DNA from: Methanobacteriota archaeon
GTDB lineage: Archaea > Hydrothermarchaeota > Hydrothermarchaeia > Hydrothermarchaeales > SZUA-236
Direction of reading: 5' to 3'
Assembly: GCA_003695745.1 (NCBI GenBank)
Contig: RFHW01000029.1
Coordinates: 1 to 7,289, forward strand
DNA: 7,289 bases
Within the stretch, counting starts at the first letter, position 1. Each line of letters opens with the position of its first letter. This document shows, one piece after another, positions 5,500 through 7,289 of this stretch. The notes under the pieces were generated by a model. It did not search any database, was not told the origin of the DNA, and saw only the letters and a program-made list of their open reading frames with translations. Position numbers and translations under genes: made by a program.

Positions 5500-6690
5500 A
5501 TGCGAGGAAGCCTTAAGGTCCCATCAAAAGCATGGGTTGTGTTGATTCTAACAGTCTTGGTTCTGCTCATACCGGCTGTTCACTCCGAGAGGAGCGGTGA
5601 GAACTTCCCGAATGTAGGCGTGGTCGCGCCTGCCGGGGACTATGCAGGGCTGGAGATCGAGAACAACAAGTGCGTGGAGTGCCACAGCGACCCTGCGAAG
5701 GTAGAGAAGCCTGAGATCGTGGATGCCTGGCGCAAGAGCGTCCACTACAAGAACGGGGTGAGCTGCGAGAGATGCCACTCTGCATCAGTGCCATCAGGCC
5801 GTCTTGCAGCCTTCGACGCCTTTGGAGGGAGCTATCGGGAGGATCACATTGACCTGGTCCTTGAGCCCGGCGCAGAGTACAAGGCGCCCTCTGCCTTCCC
5901 CATAGAAGGCGAGACAGGCGAATATTCACTGGTTGTTCAGGCAGGTCTTTCAAAGCAGCAGTCCATAGCCATGTGCGCAAGGTGCCACGGGCTCACGCCC
6001 ATAAACCCTGAGAGCCCGAAGAACGTCTTCCCTGACTATGCGGCAAGCATTCATGGCCAGAGCGTGATGGTAAAGGGTCTTGGAGACCCGACGAGGGTCG
6101 GCAAGACAGAGGTCGGGTTCACCGAGGTCACCGGCGAGGTGGATGCACCGGTGTGCGTGGACTGCCACGATCCCCATGAGACCCTATCTAAAAACAATCC
6201 AGCCTCCGGGACGTATGTGGCCAATGTCCACAAGACCTGCGGAAGCGAGAAGTGCCATGGAAGCGACGAGCTTGCTGAGAAATATGGCCTGTCCAATGCC
6301 CTTGAAGGCTGGGAGGAGAACATCATGTTCAGGCGAGGCATGATAGGCCAGCTTGAAGAGGGCAACATCCCCACCTGTCCTGACTGCCATGCGATAGAAG
6401 GCCATAGCCATAAGATCGTGGGCAAGGATGACCCGGAGTCGCCTGTGAACCCGAAGAACAGGGCAAAGACCTGTGGAAAAGAGAACTGCCATCCAGCGTT
6501 CAGGGACAGGGGAGAGTTCAACGTGCCCATCCACATAACCTTCCCGCCTGACAAGGATAAGTACTTCTGGGAATGGCTGAGCTTCAGGTTCATGGAAGGT
6601 CTGCTCATAGGTGTGATGGCCATATTCATAGTCCTCTTCGGTATGGACATACCGAGGAAATGGAGTGAGAAAAAAGGAGGCGAGCACTAA
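5500..6690 (+). CDS. Exported, C-terminally anchored multiheme cytochrome c (five CXXCH, two CX4CH)
   Basis: The 396-residue protein begins with a basic stretch and a hydrophobic segment (about 11-28) ending AVHS|E, a plausible signal peptide or N-anchor. Five canonical heme c sites follow the CXXCH pattern at C58, C89, C159, C219 and C293. Two more fit the less common CX4CH pattern: C247-GSEK-C252-H253 and C325-GKEN-C330-H331. Both patterns are known to bind covalent heme in multiheme cytochromes, so seven hemes are likely. Distal-ligand-type motifs are visible, e.g. WRKSVH (77-82), AASIHG (181-186) and DPHE (224-227). A C-terminal membrane helix (about 364-384, FMEGLLIGVMAIFIVLFG core) with a basic, charged tail places the heme domain on the outer face and the last dozen residues in the cytoplasm. 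The following gene encodes a cytochrome b-type protein overlapping by one base, so the pair probably exchanges electrons between the membrane quinone or methanophenazine pool and external or periplasm-side acceptors. Exact partner and direction are unknown. Confidence 0.92.
   Translation: MRGSLKVPSKAWVVLILTVLVLLIPAVHSERSGENFPNVGVVAPAGDYAGLEIENNKCVECHSDPAKVEKPEIVDAWRKSVHYKNGVSCERCHSASVPSGRLAAFDAFGGSYREDHIDLVLEPGAEYKAPSAFPIEGETGEYSLVVQAGLSKQQSIAMCARCHGLTPINPESPKNVFPDYAASIHGQSVMVKGLGDPTRVGKTEVGFTEVTGEVDAPVCVDCHDPHETLSKNNPASGTYVANVHKTCGSEKCHGSDELAEKYGLSNALEGWEENIMFRRGMIGQLEEGNIPTCPDCHAIEGHSHKIVGKDDPESPVNPKNRAKTCGKENCHPAFRDRGEFNVPIHITFPPDKDKYFWEWLSFRFMEGLLIGVMAIFIVLFGMDIPRKWSEKKGGEH
6674..6680 (+). 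promoter_or_regulatory. Strong ribosome binding site AAGGAGG
   Basis: AAGGAGG lies inside the end of the cytochrome c gene, 9 nt before the ATG at 6690. It is the strongest Shine-Dalgarno in the window and fixes the start of the cytochrome b gene. Confidence 0.75.
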
Positions 6691-7289
6691 TGACGGATGC
6701 TGATATTCAGGGAGTAGGGGAAAAGGGGGCTTTCTTCCCATACCGCAGGTGGACGGCGATACAGAGGCTTGAGCACATAATCCTGTTCACCTCTGTGCTG
6801 ATACTGGTGTACACGGGATTTCCCTTGAAGTACGCCCACACCTCCTGGGCCCAGACGCTTGTGAACTCCGTAGGTGGCTGGGAGAACAGGGCGCTCCTCC
6901 ATAGGGTGGGCGCTGCCATGATGATAGGCGTGGGCATATTCCATGTGCTCTACCACATCGTGTGGGAGCAGAAGCTCTCTCCAAGGAGGATATGGAACCA
7001 TCCCATGATGATCCGCCTCAAGGACATCACAGACTTCATCCAGCACTTTAAATACAACTTCCATCTCTCCGATGAGTTCCCGAAGATGGACAGGTACACG
7101 TGGTTCGAGAAGTTCGACTACTGGGGCGCCTTCTGGGGCCTTGTGATCGTCATCGGCAGCGGGCTTCCCCTGTGGTTCAAGGAGTTCTTTGTGAATGTGC
7201 TTCCGCCGAGGTTCCTGAGCATCCTGCCCATCTTCCACGGCGACGAGGCCACTCTTGCAGCGGCCTTCCTCTTCACCATACACTGGTAC
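6690..7289 (+). CDS. Cytochrome b-type membrane subunit (formate dehydrogenase gamma / thiosulfate reductase b-like), 3' truncated
   Basis: The frame starts at ATG 6690, overlapping the cytochrome c stop as TAATG, and stays open for 200 codons to the window edge. RWTAIQRLEHIILFTSVLILVYTGFP (within 20-45, read in parts) is the first helix of di-heme cytochrome b proteins of the FdnI/cytochrome b561 type, with H29 in the usual RxEH position. H71 (LLHRVG) and H85/H89 (IFHVLYH) follow in or near a second helix. A cytoplasmic loop holds KDITDFIQHFKYNF (111-124) and EKFDYW (140-145), both typical of this group. A third helix (about 146-163) ends GSGLPLWF. Then comes FHGDEATLAAAFLF with H183 and H198 at the start of a fourth. 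The conserved histidines are candidate axial ligands for heme b. It likely oxidises or reduces membrane quinol or methanophenazine, working with the cytochrome c just upstream. At least one helix is missing beyond the edge. Confidence 0.88.
   Translation, partial: MTDADIQGVGEKGAFFPYRRWTAIQRLEHIILFTSVLILVYTGFPLKYAHTSWAQTLVNSVGGWENRALLHRVGAAMMIGVGIFHVLYHIVWEQKLSPRRIWNHPMMIRLKDITDFIQHFKYNFHLSDEFPKMDRYTWFEKFDYWGAFWGLVIVIGSGLPLWFKEFFVNVLPPRFLSILPIFHGDEATLAAAFLFTIHWY

Noticed and set aside
5548..6741. Long minus-strand open frames opposite the cytochrome genes (for example 6051-6650 and 6184-6741)
   Set aside because: They mirror the GC-rich codons of the plus-strand genes, have no recognisable domains, and the plus strand carries unmistakable heme and membrane motifs.

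Overview
The window looks archaeal, most likely from an anaerobic, cytochrome-bearing member of the Euryarchaeota (for example an Archaeoglobi-like or methanogen/ANME-related lineage). This lineage guess is inference. It rests on clear BRE/TATA-type promoter elements (5339-5355 minus, 5429-5437 plus, 1882-1897 plus), GGTGA-type ribosome binding sites, an FmdE-family protein, and close packing of redox and radical genes. No marker gene is present to fix the phylum.

Layout. (1) 1-195 is the 3' tail of a gene that begins outside the window. (2) 200-1902 holds an FmdE-like zinc-ribbon protein followed 2 bp later by a two-part protein with a C-terminal SAM methyltransferase domain; together with the tail they look like the end of one operon. 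(3) 1993-4209 holds a second plus-strand unit: a 2-hydroxyacyl-CoA dehydratase/benzoyl-CoA reductase (HgdB-like) subunit whose stop codon directly abuts the start of a radical SAM enzyme of the AmmeMemoRadiSam-like group. A promoter for this unit seems to lie inside the end of the methyltransferase gene. (4) 4198-5307 on the minus strand is a class V PLP aminotransferase, convergent with and overlapping the radical SAM gene by 12 bp. (5) 5308-5499 is a divergent intergenic region with one TATA promoter facing each way and a perfect 12-bp palindrome just downstream of the plus-strand TATA box. (6) 5500-7289 is a membrane electron-transfer pair: an exported, tail-anchored cytochrome c with seven apparent heme sites (five CXXCH and two CX4CH), and a cytochrome b-type membrane protein cut by the window edge, joined by a TAATG stop/start overlap.

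How they may work together. The last two genes very probably form a quinol- or methanophenazine-linked complex passing electrons between the membrane pool and multiheme c outside the cell membrane. The HgdB-like/radical SAM pair is the most unusual part: two Fe-S proteins that appear translationally coupled, with neither the usual alpha subunit nor the ATP-dependent activator in view, and with one expected cluster cysteine apparently missing. Its substrate cannot be read from the sequence. No RNA genes, CRISPR arrays, insertion sequences or integration sites were seen; the only non-coding stretches are 90 bp (1903-1992) and 192 bp (5308-5499).
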